Shown here: positions 46,248 to 57,860 of the stretch, one piece after another | Layout of the letters: every line of letters starts with the position of its first letter | Position numbering within the stretch: position 1 is the first letter of the stretch | Assembly (NCBI GenBank): GCA_028583415.1 | Contig: CM053276.1 | Coordinates: 113,803,502 to 113,867,501, forward strand | Length of the DNA: 64,000 nt | Direction: 5' to 3' | From: Protea cynaroides | Taxonomy: Eukaryota > Streptophyta > Magnoliopsida > Proteales > Proteaceae | Notes under the pieces: model-generated | Told to the model about the DNA's origin: nothing | The model's database searches: none | What the model saw: the letters and a program-made list of their open reading frames with translations, nothing else | Position numbers and translations under genes: made by a program

Positions 46248-46282
<35 letters not shown>
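46242..46282. repeat. (GA)n microsatellite
   Basis: About twenty GA dinucleotides with one interruption, 45 bp after the TA tract. Confidence 0.9.
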
Positions 46283-46285
<3 letters not shown>

Positions 46286-47056
46286 TGGGGGGTGTTGCTA
46301 CCATGCAACACTCCTTACCCAAGCACCCTACACTGTCACCAACCATGCCCACCTTCCCCAAAAATCGACAAAATCTGCAGCATCCGCCTCCTTGCACTGC
46401 TAACCCTCCCTTGAGTCACCAACCCAATCGATTACCTCTCCACTAGTACACCTCACAGCAGCCATCCCTCATAACTCCAGCCGTCCTCCCATGGCCAACT
46501 TACTTGTCCAGCCTCCATCATCGAGCCTACCACCTTTCTCACCTACTCCAGCCGATTAGAGCTGCCACATTCTATTACCCAAAAAACCCATCGACCGGCA
46601 GCATCTCTCTCCATTGAGACACCAACTGTTGCACTGCCCTACCTGCCGACCAACCCCAAGGACCATCACCCTACAGCATCGATCAGTCGCTACACCCTGC
46701 CATTTCCCAACCTACACCACTATTCACCCCAAGAAATCCGTCGAACAAACCTGCCACCAGTCGTTGCTTTTCCTTGTCTACAACTCATCTACTCCCCCCT
46801 AAAATATGCTACAATCGAACCTCCATCGAGCCCCACTCCACCTCTCTTCATCTAACCCCTTACTTCTATAAATACCCCACCGATGCTCACAGGGAAGAGA
46901 GAGTTTTTTTGGAGGCCGACCCTTCTTCTTTCCTTCAAAATCCGCATTGCCTTCACTACTGAGCGCTAACCTGATTGTCATCCCCACCGACCCAACTCCT
47001 TCTTACCACTTACATCATCTAGTAACCACTTCCACTACTCCACAGACCACCACTTC

Positions 47057-47221
47057 TGTAAGACCCATATCATATTAATCGGTCTTACCACCTTGTATTG
47101 GGTCTTCCTATTATGGTCAAGCTAAGCGGACCAAGTACGTGAAGAAACCATAAGGCTAGGTATGAAATTAAATTCAAAACCATCTATTTAGGAGTGTGTG
47201 GTCGCATACCTAAACAGGTGT
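47057..47221 (+). repeat. Gy1-like LTR start fragment
   Basis: Starts TGTAAGACCCATATC and follows the Gy1 LTR start (GGTCTTCC..., GTGAAGA..., AGGTATGA...AAATTAAA, GGTCGCATACCT) with substantial divergence, then is cut at 47222 by another LTR start. Only the first ~165 bp remain. Confidence 0.6.
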
Positions 47222-49370
47222 TGTAAGACCCGCACTCTGTAAACCCGATCTAAACCTTGAATTCATGTCGTAACAGGTCTTCCGATCATCACCGGGCCAG
47301 ACGAGACGAGCGGATGACAATCAGGTACGAAGTCGGACCAAACAGACCAACTGAAGTATGAATTTTATTCATACCGGTCGGTGGTACCAATCTATGGTAC
47401 CGGTCGACCGGTATGGTCTGCGCAGCAGACTACCAAGATCCAGAATTGGATCTCTGTGGGTCCCATTTTTCCAATTCCGAATCCTAAGACTTTCCTAATC
47501 CTAAGAGGCTTTCTAAACCTAATTCCTAGCCTATTTAAACCCCTCTAAGCCTCCTACAATCCCTTCCATTGATCCTCACAAACCCTAGAGAGGAGAAGGA
47601 GATTGGAGAAGGAGAAGAAGCTAGGAAGAAGAAGGAAGAGCCGTCGTTGCCGTTCAATGACGCACACTCTACGCCAGTCAACGGTAAGTGTTTAAACCCT
47701 TCCTCTCACATTATGACTCTAGGATGGTTGGGTTGTTGGGATCAATACCATGCAAAGCAGGTATTGACCTAAACCCTACTTTGCCGTCAAACCCAAATTT
47801 AGTCGATAAACCCTAGATTCGAGTTCTAGGATGAATACCATCAAAACTAGACTTGAATGGAGTTGGAAACAACTCTAACTCAAAGCTCAGACCTAGAATG
47901 GGTAGGGGAAACCCTGGAATCAATAGAGAATGATCGACGGCAGTCGAAAAACCAAGGGTATAGTCTTCCGGAGACATATCGATCGACTATACCGGTTGCA
48001 CCCTGTGCGACCGGTACCTCCCGGGGGCTGGTCTGTGGGGACCAGCTGACCATACCGGTCGCTGGTTTTCCCCACAGAGCTGCGATCGGTACATGCAACC
48101 AGTCAGCTCTGTGAGTGTATTTTTGTAACCTCGTTGGTTTTTCGACCAACTTAAACCTATTCTAATTAAACCTTAATATTGTATAGGACTTTGTGATAGC
48201 ACGTTTAGATCTTGCGACGTGGAGCAAGCTATCGAACGAGCGTCAGGTAAGGGAATCGGACCTAAACCCTAATAATTTAATGGATAGTAAACTGTTGTAA
48301 ATAACAATGAATATGTAGATTGGTGTTTGTGCATATTGCATGTCATCCTTTACTTTCAGCTATTATTATTTTTCATGCATACTCGCTATGCTAGGACAAG
48401 GATCGTAATTTCAATTTCGTGCCGGGTTTCGGTCAGGCCAAAAACCAAAATTTCGATGATTTCGATCCTCATTTCGGTGAAACATGGTAAAAAAAATATT
48501 GTTTCGGATCAACAGATCAATAGACTAAGAGAGAGATTATGTTAAGATAGAGACACGTGTCTATCTTGTTTGTATTTAATATTATTTTTCTCCTTTTAGT
48601 CCCACATGAACCTTTAATTCAATGAAAAGAAGAACAAAAATACAAAAAACATCCTTATAGCTTTTAGTCCCACATGGATACTTTTATAGAATTGAAAAAA
48701 AAAACATAATATTATAAGAAGGAAAACTTGGTAATAAACATTTCTTTTAGTCTTTTAGTCCCACATGGATTACTTAAAAGAATTGAAAGAAGACAAAATG
48801 CTATAAAGTAGATAGTTGGGAAAGCATGATACACTATTAGATTGGGTGGTGTGACTGATGTCACTTTTACCAAAAAGGAAAAAAAGTGACTAATGTCAGT
48901 AATGGGCCTAGCTCATAAATTAAAATAGTTAAAAAAAATTTGTGGTTTGTATTTATTCAAACGATTTCGTTCAAATATCGGTTGAATCAAGATTTTGGAC
49001 CGAAATTCTGGCCGAAACTATAAATTCGGACCGAATTTATGTAAAAAAGGTACCAGCATCTTGATTTGTTTCGGATTTGATCAAAACCGAAAGGTTTCGG
49101 CCGAAATCCAAAATTTCGGCCGAATTTCTGAACTATGTGCTAGGATGTGATTGTTAGACATGTGATTGTTTTCGTTGGTGTGTGGAATGGGAAGGGCCTG
49201 GGGTTTGGGTTCATTCCTCACACTGGCACCTTTTTGTAGTATTCTATCTTAGCATACTTGGTGCAGGTAAGGTATCAGGGGGAGGTTGTGGCATTGTGGT
49301 CTCCGGCCTGGCCACCACGCTCTAGCTCTATCTCTATGCCATAGGGAGTGATGTTGGGATAGAGTCTACT
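47222..49370 (+). repeat. Gy2-family LTR fragment, plus orientation, with a nested insert
   Basis: Starts TGTAAGACCCGCACTCTG and matches the reverse complement of the Gy2 LTR from its 43753 end to about 42297, including the ACCGGTCGACCGGTA cluster at 47400 and a second cluster at 47975-48100. The TAGCTCTATCTCTATGCC motif lies at 49322-49340. A 741-bp insert interrupts it at 48397-49137. The last ~880 bp of the LTR and any internal region are missing. Confidence 0.75.
48397..49137. mobile_element. hAT-like non-autonomous insert (741 bp)
   Basis: Flanked by the 8-bp direct repeat TGCTAGGA (48389-48396 and 49138-49145). The ends are imperfect inverted repeats (CAAGGATCGTAATTTC versus CATAGTTCAGAAATTC, 10 of 16 matching), and both end regions are rich in TTTCGG/CCGAAA words. 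An 8-bp duplication and CA start fit hAT-type non-autonomous elements. No coding capacity. Confidence 0.6.
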
Positions 49371-50345
49371 TGTGTATTTTTCTATGCCATTATCGTGCCT
49401 CAACAGATTTTCAGCACCTCCCACCACTGGTAATACAGTTGCACGTCTAGCTCGTGCACCTTCATGGTTTGCAGCAGGCATCCTGACGTCATTATCCACC
49501 ACCGATGATAACCCAACATTAGGGTTTATGGAAACCGGATCCTCATTCCTAGCATTAGTGTTATGCGACAGAGGAGCAAAACTCGTTGTTGTAGCCCCAT
49601 TCACCACAAGGACATCCTCTGCCACAGACTGATAATCAGAAACCTGATTCCTAATGACATTAGAAGAAGATGTAATAGTAGATAAACTAGGGTTCATATG
49701 ATCAGACGGAACCCTAGCTATCTCATCAGTCGATGGAACATCACCAGACGATATTGCTGTAACCCTAACCACTTGCAAACCATTGTCCAGCAACAAAGGA
49801 GCAGTAGCCGGAACCCTAGTCCCAATCTCCATTGTGGTTTCCATAGGTTGATCTTCTGTTACCGGAACCCTAGGAAACATATCACCAGAGCTTGTACCAG
49901 ACGATATAGGTAAAACCCGAATGTTATCATTTAAAGAAGGAACCCTAGTACCAGACCGAACAGTAACTTCAGGATTCCTAAAACTAGTCGGAACATTAGA
50001 AGGATTTGTAGTTGCAGACGAAACCTCAACTACCACATCGGATGTTGGAAACCCTTTATTTTCTTGCATCAGATCACTCGCTTGTCGAGTGATTTTAACC
50101 ACCATAATGGGGAGAAGATCCTCCAAAGACTTCGTGATGATGTCCCTAAGATCTGAAGAAATCATGTTCTCAACAGAATCCACACTCGGCAGAACAGGAG
50201 CCAACACTGCTCTACCACCGGCAAGCCCCCTTCCCTAGCCATTACCTTCCCCTATCGCACCTGAACCAGGCATTGACGGCAATCTGCCTCTGGCAGAACT
50301 AATTGATAGAAACCCTCTTTTACCCCTAACTTCAAACACTAACAA
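49371..50345 (-). pseudogene. unclassified serine/threonine/proline-rich ORF remnant
   Basis: Minus-strand ORF (open from 50207; one TAG just upstream, after which the frame continues with GFLSISSARGRLPSMPG). It encodes SVENMISSDLRDIITKSLEDLLP and then about 200 residues rich in S, T, V, P and N with repeated TRVP/ARVP words. Its last ~30 codons run into the LTR fragment at 49370, so the natural C terminus is lost. It may derive from the ORF1 tail of a LINE or from a captured gene; I do not recognise it. Confidence 0.35.
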
Positions 50346-50697
50346 AAGTAGATCAAGAAATTTTTTTTTCTTTTTTTTTTTATGAATATAGATCAATAAA
50401 TTGATAACCTAAAGCATCAACTGTTAAGTACCAAATCATTCAAGAGTACAGATATAATTTAACAGACCACATGTCTTTCTCCATGCAAATATCGCAATAA
50501 AAAAATTCAAAGATCATGAGCACTGCCCTTCATTCTTGGGCTGCCCATGACCACCTCGCATGCAGAAACTGGGGAAGCCTTTTAAAACCCTATAGACTAT
50601 AGTTAACCTCAGAATTGAACTAATTCCATGGTCAATATAGGAACAATTGGTATCCAACAATCTAACTGATGTTAATTGAACTTACCACTTTCAGACC

Positions 50698-50811
50698 TCA
50701 AGAAAAAATGGCACTGACGAAGGCCTCTGCATCAAATGGTTGGAGGTCTTCCAAACCTTCACCGACTCCCACAAACTTTATGGGGATGCCAAGTTCGTCC
50801 ACCACAGTGAC
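50698..50811 (-). CDS. CPFTSY: last exon of a chloroplast SRP receptor cpFtsY-like gene
   Basis: 114 bp, preceded on the minus strand by the acceptor TTGTTCAG and ending in TGA at 50698. It encodes VTVVDELGIPIKFVGVG plus ...LEDLQPFDAEAFVSAIFS, the C terminus of the FtsY/SRP54 GTPase G domain (the GVGE..EDL..F motif closes around the guanine base). cpFtsY is the thylakoid-membrane receptor for the chloroplast signal recognition particle and helps insert light-harvesting proteins. The ending AIFS matches the family's natural end. Exact phase agreement with the next exon at 50945-51007 supports a genuine gene end. Confidence 0.8.
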   Translation of the reverse strand, partial: VTVVDELGIPIKFVGVGEGLEDLQPFDAEAFVSAIFS

Positions 50812-50944
50812 CTGAACAATTGAAACCACAATCTTCTTTTAGGACTGTGCGGTACAGGTGCAAGAGCAAATCCTTAAAAATCAAAATTCTAGTAATAGTA
50901 GAAATTTGAGCAGAAGAAAGATAACACTAAGAGTTCAAGCATAC

Positions 50945-51007
50945 CACACAACCACCTCGAGCAGAACCATCGAGTTTGGTCAATATTAAACCTGTGATTC
51001 CAACCAC
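50945..51007 (-). CDS. CPFTSY: penultimate cpFtsY-like exon
   Basis: Encodes VVGITGLILTKLDGSARGGC plus V, the G4 (TKLDG) region of the FtsY GTPase. It is followed by the donor GTATGC at 50944 and a 133-bp intron to the last exon. Homology starts at the GTG ending at 51007, but the bases before it (CATTACGG) have no AG acceptor, and no AG occurs in the preceding ~60 bases. Upstream exons were not found to the right within the window. Either the junction is unusual, a very long repeat-filled intron follows, or this is a 3' gene fragment. Confidence 0.75.
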
Positions 51008-51919
51008 CCGTAATGAAATTATGGGATCATTTCATTTACATTGCAACCATCAATTTATAAGAAACAATAACATTCATCAGTGTAAGTTTGTCTTAATGAA
51101 AGATATATTGCATGGACCTTTGATGGACCTCCCATGATTGTAATTTTTCGCCTGGAATTAACTAGGAGCCAAAGCCATGCAAAGAAGAATGAACTACTAA
51201 CTTCTTTGCACTTAAAAGAAGTAATATAAATGACAGAATAAAATATCCGAAAAAACAGAAATTACATACGCAACTGTTGTCTCCCTCGTAATAGTCTGCC
51301 TTCGTGAACAGAAAATATGAATTCTTGTGAAAATTTACCAATATTTCTTTGCTAGGAAATATTTTTCACCCAGAGAGAGAGAGAGAGAGGAAATAATTAC
51401 ACCTATATTGTAAATACACCTCAGTCCTGTTACCCATAACATGCACATTTTCTTTCAAGTTTTATGACACGAGGTCACTTAACCATTTACAAGTTTCATT
51501 GGCAGAACCGGAAGACTTCCCTAAACTAGTGGCATGCAAATATTATGAAAGTTTGCCAATGATCTTTTCACAGTAATAGTATAGCTGGATGAAAGTGTTC
51601 GAGCTAATCCCGACCACAGTTTGTTGATGCAGACACACGACTTCCTGGTTTTAGGGAGACCATGAAGACCCAAAGGTAAAGGAAAAAGGTAAACAGAAAA
51701 AAAAAAAATTTTAATTTGTGTTACAAACTAATAACAGGAATTCATTCCTGGCAAAAACAAAAAATCTTGTAACAGGAATGAAAAGCAAAAGAAAAGAAGA
51801 TTTTATAACCTGCAGATTGTTTTATATTAATATCAAAGAATGAAAGAACACCATAAGAAAGCAACAAAAAAGGTTAATCATTGAAGGAAACATCAAGCCC
51901 TCTCTGCCTCGTACTATCT
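51008..51919. other. non-coding, possible cpFtsY intron
   Basis: AT-rich, with a short (GA)n at about 51377-51389. No exon of the FtsY NG domain was recognised. Confidence 0.4.
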
Positions 51920-52485
51920 ATATGTTTCACATAGTACCTCACGTTTGGGGTTGAATGGATGGAACAAGGAGTCCCAGCAGGTTGGTGGTCAGATTGGGGG
52001 TAAAGAAGAAACAAGAAGTGGCGGCGGGTTGGTGATGGTCACAGGCAATTGGATCGGAGTGAATGATGAAGAGGAGCCAGTTAGGAGAGGGACCAGTCAA
52101 TTGAGTTTCTCCTCCATAGAGTTTAAAAGCCGAAAGAGCTCGAAGAAGGACTGCCATTGTGTATCCATCAACGCCTGAAGAGAGTCCATGGCAATGAAAG
52201 CACAAGTGATGTAGTTTGATATTCAAGAAATAGGAATTACAAGAAGAAGAAGTATTACAAAGGGAGAGGAATCAAAAAGCCTACTTCGAGGGTAGGTGCC
52301 TCTAGTCACAAGAGAGGACTTAGTATTTTCATTCATACGCTCTTCTTCTCCTTCATTTTATTTATACTTATTCTACATATTCAGTTACAGATTTAACAAC
52401 CCTTTAACAACCTATTAACAACCTAACTAACCACAGTCTTTCTTGAGTATTCTTGAGTACATAACATATGCATGCAACCACAACA
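51920..52485 (-). mobile_element. truncated short-LTR gypsy element: 5' LTR plus start of gag
   Basis: On the minus strand an LTR-like 279-bp unit runs from TGTTGTGGTTGCATGC (52485) to CTACATCA (52207), with a TATAAATA box inside. It is followed by TTGTGCTTTCATTGCC, similar to the segment that follows 5' LTRs in some short-LTR plant gypsy elements. The ATG at about 52190 starts MDSLQALMDTQWQSFFELF, then stops and proline-rich out-of-frame sequence. The rest of the element is missing. Confidence 0.5.
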
Positions 52486-52747
52486 GTCCACAGAGAAAAA
52501 GGGCCCGCATTCAGAGTTAGTTGGTAGGTAGTCTTTCAAATAAAAAAAGGAAGAGGAGATATTATTCAGGGGTTTCTCTATTCTGGAGTCTCTCATTCTG
52601 GTTGTGTGTCTTTTTAGTTTCTTTCTGATGAGGAAGCTCTGCCCCAATTTCGATTAGGAGGATGGGTTGGAAACGGTACTAGAAGTGCCCGTCCCTGAGG
52701 AGATGTTTACGTCCAATACAAGGAATAGCGGCAAACCTATGGCTTCT

Positions 52748-53156
52748 TTGTAAAATCTTTCTTATTCTGATTTTATTATTATGGGCAACATTATCTTACT
52801 TGCCTATTTTGACTGGTGGGAATCCAATCAAGGTTGATTGATTATCCCTTTCCAAATATAAATCAAATCTATACCATTATGGGATTGGGATAGATTTGAA
52901 TTCTAAATCATTATAAATATGAAGCAGGGTCCCTATAGTCTCTCTCTGCGTGAAATCAAGATGACTCATACCTAAGGGAGAGGAGACTGTAGAAGATCTC
53001 TGCAGGAATCAGGCGAAAAGAAAAGGTCGGAAAACAATCTCCTACGAAAGGTATGTCTTATTTCTCTTAATGGATTGTGTTATTGCTCAGTTGTATTTTA
53101 CATTCCATATGGGATTCATTGTAATGAATTTTATTAAGATCAAGAAAAATCCTGCA
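52748..53156 (+). repeat. copia 5' LTR
   Basis: TGTAAAATCTTTC...AAATCCTGCA, 409 bp; the counterpart is at 59254-59661. Confidence 0.93.
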
Positions 53157-53157
53157 G

Positions 53158-53170
53158 TGGTATCAGAGCC
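53158..53170 (+). other. copia primer binding site
   Basis: TGGTATCAGAGCC, complementary to the initiator tRNA-Met 3' end, one base after the LTR. Confidence 0.92.
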
Positions 53171-53370
53171 ATCCCACATGGATTTAAAATCATTGAGTAT
53201 TGAACATGAAGAAAAATTTTCTTAATTTCTATTTGAATTTTTGGAAAATAAAAGAGATTTTAAAAATCGAATAATTTTTCCAGACTGGTGAAATTTAAAA
53301 TAAATTATACCAGATTGTAGAACTCGGAAGAACGAGTCGATCGACACTAAGTTGGTCGCCAGCGGTGGCC

Positions 53371-54020
53371 GAACGCGCCGCCACTCGCCGCCTGAAAAGG
53401 CGAGTGAGATCCATGCGCCAGAGGTTTTTAAAAAAAAAAAATTACCTGACGGCGCCGAGTGATCGCCGGGTCGACTCAGCGCCTAATCGCAAACCTTAAC
53501 GGGTTTGCTGGTTGACTCGGGCCTAGTCAACCCAGCCCAGGCCCGCCAGGCCCAAACCAGCTCTGACCGGGCTGTCCCAGCCCAAGCCAAAGCCAGCCCG
53601 GCCAGTCAGACCTAGCCCAGGGCTGGCCCAGCCCAGGCCCAGAACCAGCCCAGGCCAAGCCAGCCCGGCCAGTCAGACCCAGCCAGGGCTGGCCCAGCCC
53701 AGGCCCAGAACCAGCCCAGGCCAAGCCAGCCCGGCCAGTCAGACCCAGCCAGGGCTGGCCCAGCCCAGGCCCAGAACCAGCCCAGGCCAAGCCAGCCCGG
53801 CTAGTCAGACCCAGCCCAGGGCTGGCCTGAAAACCAGAACCGGGGATCGAAGTATATCCAACCCGAACCCGAATAGGCGTCCCACTAACCCAAACCGGAA
53901 ACCCAAAAGTTTGACCCAATAACTCGACCTGAAAACCCAAAAGTTTGACCCATTGACCCGGTTGAGTAAACCGGTTTTGGTTTGATTTATCCAAACCGGT
54001 CTTGTTTTGGTTCAGACCGC
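53371..54020. repeat. GC-rich block with a 66-bp tandem array
   Basis: Units beginning GGCTGGCCCAGCCCAGG start at 53621, 53687, 53753 and 53820, spaced 66-67 bp, with a partial unit before. The flanks are also strongly GC-rich compared with the rest of the element. The minus-strand ORF of glycine/leucine/tryptophan repeats through it is an artefact. Confidence 0.85.
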
Positions 54021-54413
54021 GGTTCATTTCCGGTCCATATTCTAAGGCCTGTTTGGCTTGCAGTTTTTTGACTGCATTCACAATCCGACTTTAAACTGGA
54101 TTTGTGGGAGCTAGGAAAGTCAGATTGACCTCCTATTTATTCCGTTGGACTTGGTTTTCAATGCTCTTCAATCTGGAATATATATTGTTACATTTTGATA
54201 CATTGGGAATAGTATTTTTCCAAATTAATGCTCTTTTGGAGCTCCATTTGCAGTGTTTCTGCTGGTTTTTCTCAATATTCTTGTATCATAATGATTGTTG
54301 AGCTAAAGTGCATGTTTATTTGAATGTTTAGACTTATAAAATTGATTTTTGAAAAACATTCATGGTTATATATATCCCACTAGAGCTGTAATTTGGAATT
54401 TATTCATATCATG

Positions 54414-55670
54414 GTGGAACTTGGTAGATCCCACCAAAGTGGTATACTTTGTTTTGTCATGATGTGTTCAAATATAAGCGACTGTATTTGTAAATGTTTT
54501 AAAGAATGATAGTGTTCACCCAAGGGTGGCATTATCCCAGTTTATTTAAATTATGATTTGTACATATTGTGTAAGGATTGGGTGAGACCACCAAAGTGGC
54601 AAGCTCAGTTCTATCATGATATGCTCAAATCCAGAACTTATGCATTTATAGACACAGCAAAGAAGGATAGTGCTCACTTAAATGTGACATTATCAAGATT
54701 TTCACTTTTGTGGAAGCAGCAAAGAGCGGCATTGTCCACCCAAAGGTGGCGGTGTCAAAGATCATGTATACTCATGCACATGGATGAAGAATCTTGAATT
54801 TAGGAGTTTCATACACCCAAAGGTGGTGGAATTTCGAGAGTCATTATCCCTTCACAGGTTCTGCACAGATAGTAAGAGGACCAGTGCGGTCTTGTCCCAA
54901 AGGATAAGGGTGTAGTTTCGATTGACTCTACACAGATAGTAAGAGGACCAGTGCGCTCTTGTCCCAAAGGATGAGGGTGTAGTTTCGATTGACTCTTCAA
55001 AGAAAATGGACTTGCATATGTTTAATTATTGAAAGTTTAACTTATCTTGTGTGTATGTTTGCATTATATCACACATATTTATACATGTTGTGTAAGGATT
55101 GGATGGGACCACCAAAGTGGCAAGCTCAGTTCTATCATGATATGTTCAAATCCAGTACTTATGCATTTATAGACACACCAAAGAAGGATAGTGCTCACTC
55201 AAAGGTGACATTATCAAAATTTTCACTTTTGTAGAAGCAGCAAAGAGCGGCATTGTCCGCCCAAAGGTAGCGGTGTCAAAGATCATGTACACTCATGCAT
55301 ATGGATGAAGGATCTTGACTTTAGGAGTTTCATACACCCAAAGGTGGTGGAATTTCGAGAGTCATTATCCCTTCGCAGGTTCTGCACAGGTAGTAAGAGG
55401 ACCAGTGCGCTCTTGTCCCAAAGGATAAGGGTGTAGTTTCGGTTGACTCTACAAGGATAGTGAGAGGATCAATGCGCTCTTGTCCCAAAGGATAAGGGTG
55501 TAGTTTCGGTTGACTCTACACAGATAGTAAGAGGACCAGTGCGCTCTTGTCCTAAAAGATGAGGGTGTAGTTTCGGTTGACTCTTCAAAGGAAATAGATT
55601 TGCATATGTTTAATTATTGTAAGTTTAACCTATCTTGTGTGTATGTTTGCATTATATCACACATATTAGA
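54414..55670. repeat. copia internal repeat region of CAAA-loop hairpins
   Basis: A unit of about 525 bp starting GATTTGTACATATTGTGTAAGG (54555) is repeated from about 55076, with an older partial copy from 54414. Within it a ~68-bp unit (AGTAAGAGGACCAGTGCGCT and GATAAGGGTGTAGTTTCG words) is present twice in the first copy and three times in the second. Many short hairpins share a CAAA loop but have different stems, for example CCACC-CAAA-GGTGG, CCAC-CAAA-GTGG and CTTGTCC-CAAA-GGATAAG. Confidence 0.8.
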
Positions 55671-55699
55671 GAACATATAATGATCAAACACCTCATGAT

Positions 55700-57860
55700 G
55701 TCTGTTATGGCGGGTCAGTTCTATGAATTGGCATGAAAGATTGAAAGCTAGTCTAGGAGTGTTTAACCTAGATATACTCAGCAAAGATTGTATTCTGTTC
55801 TTTAGGAATATTTAATCCCTATGATCAGATAAAAGAAAATTCAAATAAGGAACATTGGAAATAGATGTTCAGAGTGAAATCTAAAGAAATTTTGGTCTTC
55901 AAAAATGGGGTGGAGAGATATTGTATTCTCAAGGTTGTCTGTACTAGTTTTGATGGTATATGATGATAATGGTGTATGAGAAAACACATGTTAGAGCTAT
56001 TAGCCATCACTAATAAGCTCTAAGATATGTGAATCTCTGTAGGTAACTCATTGGAATATTATAGATGATTCACTTGATTTTCACTTCCTCACCTAAACTG
56101 CAAAGTTAGATCCTGGTGATCCATAAACCTAGTGGACAGAAGATGATTTGATTTCCTTTTCACTAAGGAAGAAATTTCAAAGAAAAGAGAAATGAAGGAA
56201 TACCAATGTCATGATGTAAGCCACACTCTGACAAATGCAGTAAGTGAAAGGTAGGGTCTTACAGAAAGAAAAACAAATTTTCAAGGAATAATAAGAAACT
56301 TTTGACAAGAAAAATGATTTTATAGAATTACAAAAACTCAGAAAGAACATGTGGAAAATGTTATAGCTGGAAGAAAAGTAGGATCATGAAACTTTCAAGT
56401 GAGAAGGTAATGGAGATTGAAGACTATAAAAATGTTGAAAAGAATAGAATTTTGAAAATCCCTAAAGTTAATGACTTGCTTACTTGTAAGGATTGTTTAA
56501 GGGGAAAATATTTTATTAAAGGATTAAGACTGTTGGATCTAAAGGAGAATGTAAATTGTTAAGATAGAGTGAGTGATATTGATATACTACCAATGATTTT
56601 AGCCAAATATTTACAAATGCTAAAGCTTATGGCTTAGCATCATGTGGATAAGATTCAACAACAAAAGAGTGACAAATAGATGAAGATCCCAATAGTTTTG
56701 AGCAAGTTGTCAATAATGAAATTATTTTTGAGTGATTACTAGTCATAAATGATGTATCTTATTTATGAACATCAATGAGATTTGAGATTTTATGCTCTTG
56801 TCATGAGCGGCGTACTCATAGGCTCAAAATAGATATGTAAGAAAATGTGTGATTTCAGTGGGAGAATTGATTGCTACAAAGTAAAACTTGTAGCGAAGTG
56901 GAATCACACAAAGAGAATGAAAGTATAGACCTCAAATCTTTGAGGTTTTAGTTGTGTATTTTATTTTAGAGTTGCATCTGATAGATGTAAAGATCTTTTG
57001 ATCAAAGAAAATCTGAAAGAAGGTATTTATAGGCTTTATTCAGAAGGTTTTGAGGTAAAGGAGAAAGAATATCTATTTTAAGACTTATAAAGTCAATATG
57101 TGGATTAAGCAAGCATCCAGGTAGTGGTACCTGAAGTTTGACAAAGTTGTATCTTCTTAAAACTTTGTTGAGATTATCATTGATCATTATGTATATATAG
57201 AGGTCAGTAGGAGTGTATTTATTTTAAATTCATATGTGTTGATGGTTAATCACTTGACCAGTAATGACATGGTTTACCTGTTGAAACCATAGTTTCAATG
57301 TCTGATAAATTCGAGATGAAAAATGTGTGAGTAAGTACTTTTGTACTTGACATTGAGTTTCCTCGTGACAGGAAAAATGAAACTCTGGGTTTGTCTCAAA
57401 GGGTATAAGTTATTCGTGTTCTAGAATGATTGAATGTACATGCATAACAGTTAAGTTGCAGATGTTTAAATCAGAGAGGAGACAAATTGACAGAGTTATG
57501 TTCAAGAAATGATGTTTAGAGAGAGAGCATCTGAAGTACAGAGCTTGGTGTATGCTCAAGATTATATTTATTCTCACATAGCCTTTGTTTAGAGTGTTTT
57601 GAGACATTTTTAGTTGGATGCTGGTATAGCTCACTGAACAACGAGAATAGAAGGTCATGCGGTACTTGCAGAGGACCAAAGATTATCTACTCATTTATGG
57701 CAGTAGTGACACTCTTGGCTATTGTGATGTAGTGTTTGGTGATTGCATTGGTGGCATGAATCCCATCTCAGATTTTTTGTTATGATGGTAGATGTACCCC
57801 TCTGGGAAAAAATGCAAAGAAGTTTATCCATGCATCACCCTCTTGGTAAGATAGATTTTA
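55700..57860 (+). pseudogene. degraded copia pol remnants
   Basis: Recognisable shreds are in changing frames: SDKFEMKN (near 57300), LDIEFPRDRKNETLGLSQ (near 57350), a GDKLS/NDVEREH-type segment near 57470-57535, and RTKDYLLIYGSSDTLGY (57672-57722), which belong to the RT C-terminal part and RNase H of Tork-like copia elements. A cysteine-rich shred near 56350 may be the gag zinc knuckle. Integrase was not recognised. Nothing is translatable over more than about 90 codons. Confidence 0.75.

Noticed and set aside
53158..53170. Possible tRNA fragment (also 15090-15101 and 41400-41411)
   Set aside because: Only the 12-13 bases complementary to a tRNA 3' end are present, immediately next to an LTR: primer binding sites.
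53527..54081. 184-codon minus-strand ORF of glycine/leucine/tryptophan repeats
   Set aside because: It is a frame through the 66-bp GC-rich tandem array; the repeat length being a multiple of three keeps it open.
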